From: Microbacterium wangchenii | Lineage (GTDB): Bacteria; Actinomycetota; Actinomycetes; Actinomycetales; Microbacteriaceae | Length of the DNA: 64,000 nt | NCBI RefSeq assembly: GCF_004564355.1 | Contig: NZ_CP038266.1 | Location: 1,674,001-1,738,000, forward strand | Reading direction: 5' to 3' | Shown here: positions 63,765 through 64,000 of the stretch, piece by piece | How the letters are laid out: each line of letters begins with the position of its first letter | Position numbering within the stretch: the first letter of the stretch is position 1 | The notes under the pieces: model-generated | What the model saw: the letters and a program-made list of their open reading frames with translations, nothing else | What the model was told of the DNA's origin: nothing | Databases searched by the model: none | Made by a program: the position numbers and the translations under genes

Positions 63765-64000
63765 AGTCCGCAACCCGCTTCATCGGCGATACCGCCGTCC
63801 TCACCGGTCGGTCGCTGCGGCACATCCTGCGCAGCCCCGACACGATCATCTCCACGACGATCATGCCGATCGGATTTCTCCTGCTGTTCGTGTTCGTCCT
63901 GGGCGGCGCGATCCAGACCGGCTCGGAGGGGTCGTACATCGACTATCTGCTCCCGGGCATCTTGGTGATCACGATCGTGTCGGGCATCGCCTACACCGCG
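63761..64000 (+). CDS. ABC-2 type permease, N-terminal part
   Basis: The first 80 residues are visible; the gene runs off the window. First membrane segment IISTTIMPIGFLLLFVFVLGG near 29-49, and ILVITIVSGIAYTA at the end. DrrB-like membrane partner of the ATPase just upstream. Confidence 0.85.
   Translation, partial: MKSATRFIGDTAVLTGRSLRHILRSPDTIISTTIMPIGFLLLFVFVLGGAIQTGSEGSYIDYLLPGILVITIVSGIAYTA

Overview
The window is high-GC chromosomal DNA from an actinobacterium. The gene set (rbpA, pafB-pafC, helY-type helicase, PAC2 protein, TrmI, DUF222/HNH protein, VIT-type transporter with a ferritin-like domain) and the frequent GTG starts with 4-base overlaps fit the family Microbacteriaceae, most likely Microbacterium or a close relative. 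This is inferred from gene content; no search was run.

Layout. 1-6.2 kb: branched-chain amino acid degradation operon (end of a 2-oxoacid dehydrogenase E2, acyl-CoA carboxylase beta and alpha subunits, acyl-CoA dehydrogenase, MaoC hydratase, CitE-like lyase), joined by overlapping starts and stops. 6.3-19.1 kb: an ECF sigma factor coupled to a membrane protein, a DUF222/HNH protein, phosphatase, sirtuin, SpoU methyltransferase, a WYL regulator divergent from an alpha/beta hydrolase, SGNH hydrolase, a DEAD-type helicase coupled to an SRPBCC protein, a VIT transporter and glutamate dehydrogenase. A tRNA-Leu(GAG) with a strong terminator follows. 19.4-41 kb: housekeeping core with M20 peptidase, uppP, PAC2, HAD, trmI, FKBP lipoprotein, pafB-pafC-tatA-tatC-helY, lnt, rbpA, GDPD, SPFH/NfeD pair, SDR, S9 peptidase, HdeD-like protein and a Ser/Thr kinase with a lipoprotein. 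The pup/proteasome genes found between trmI and pafB in many relatives are absent here.

41-52.4 kb looks accessory. It holds a LacI regulator divergent from an FAD oxidoreductase and an MHS-type transporter, a GNAT enzyme, a TetR/NmrA pair, remnants of sigma-factor genes, tiny ORFs and a DUF2199 protein. From 46.9 to 50.8 kb nearly every spacer carries a 42-nt imperfect palindrome (AACGGGTAACG-N20-CGTTACCCGTT type), which looks like an uncharacterised intergenic repeat separating gene modules.

52.4-64 kb: GrpB protein, MerR/MFS efflux pair, an ArsR-SRPBCC-reductase operon with a visible promoter/operator, a DUF4166/SRPBCC pair, a broken MerR gene between two copies of an 86-nt hairpin repeat, a four-gene operon (membrane-bound XRE regulator, 80-aa protein, AAA ATPase, small membrane protein), and an ABC exporter whose promoter contains a perfect 25-bp palindrome. 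The exporter permease runs off the window end.

The strongest candidates for something undescribed are the 42-nt repeat array, the 86-nt hairpin pair and the XRE/AAA membrane operon.
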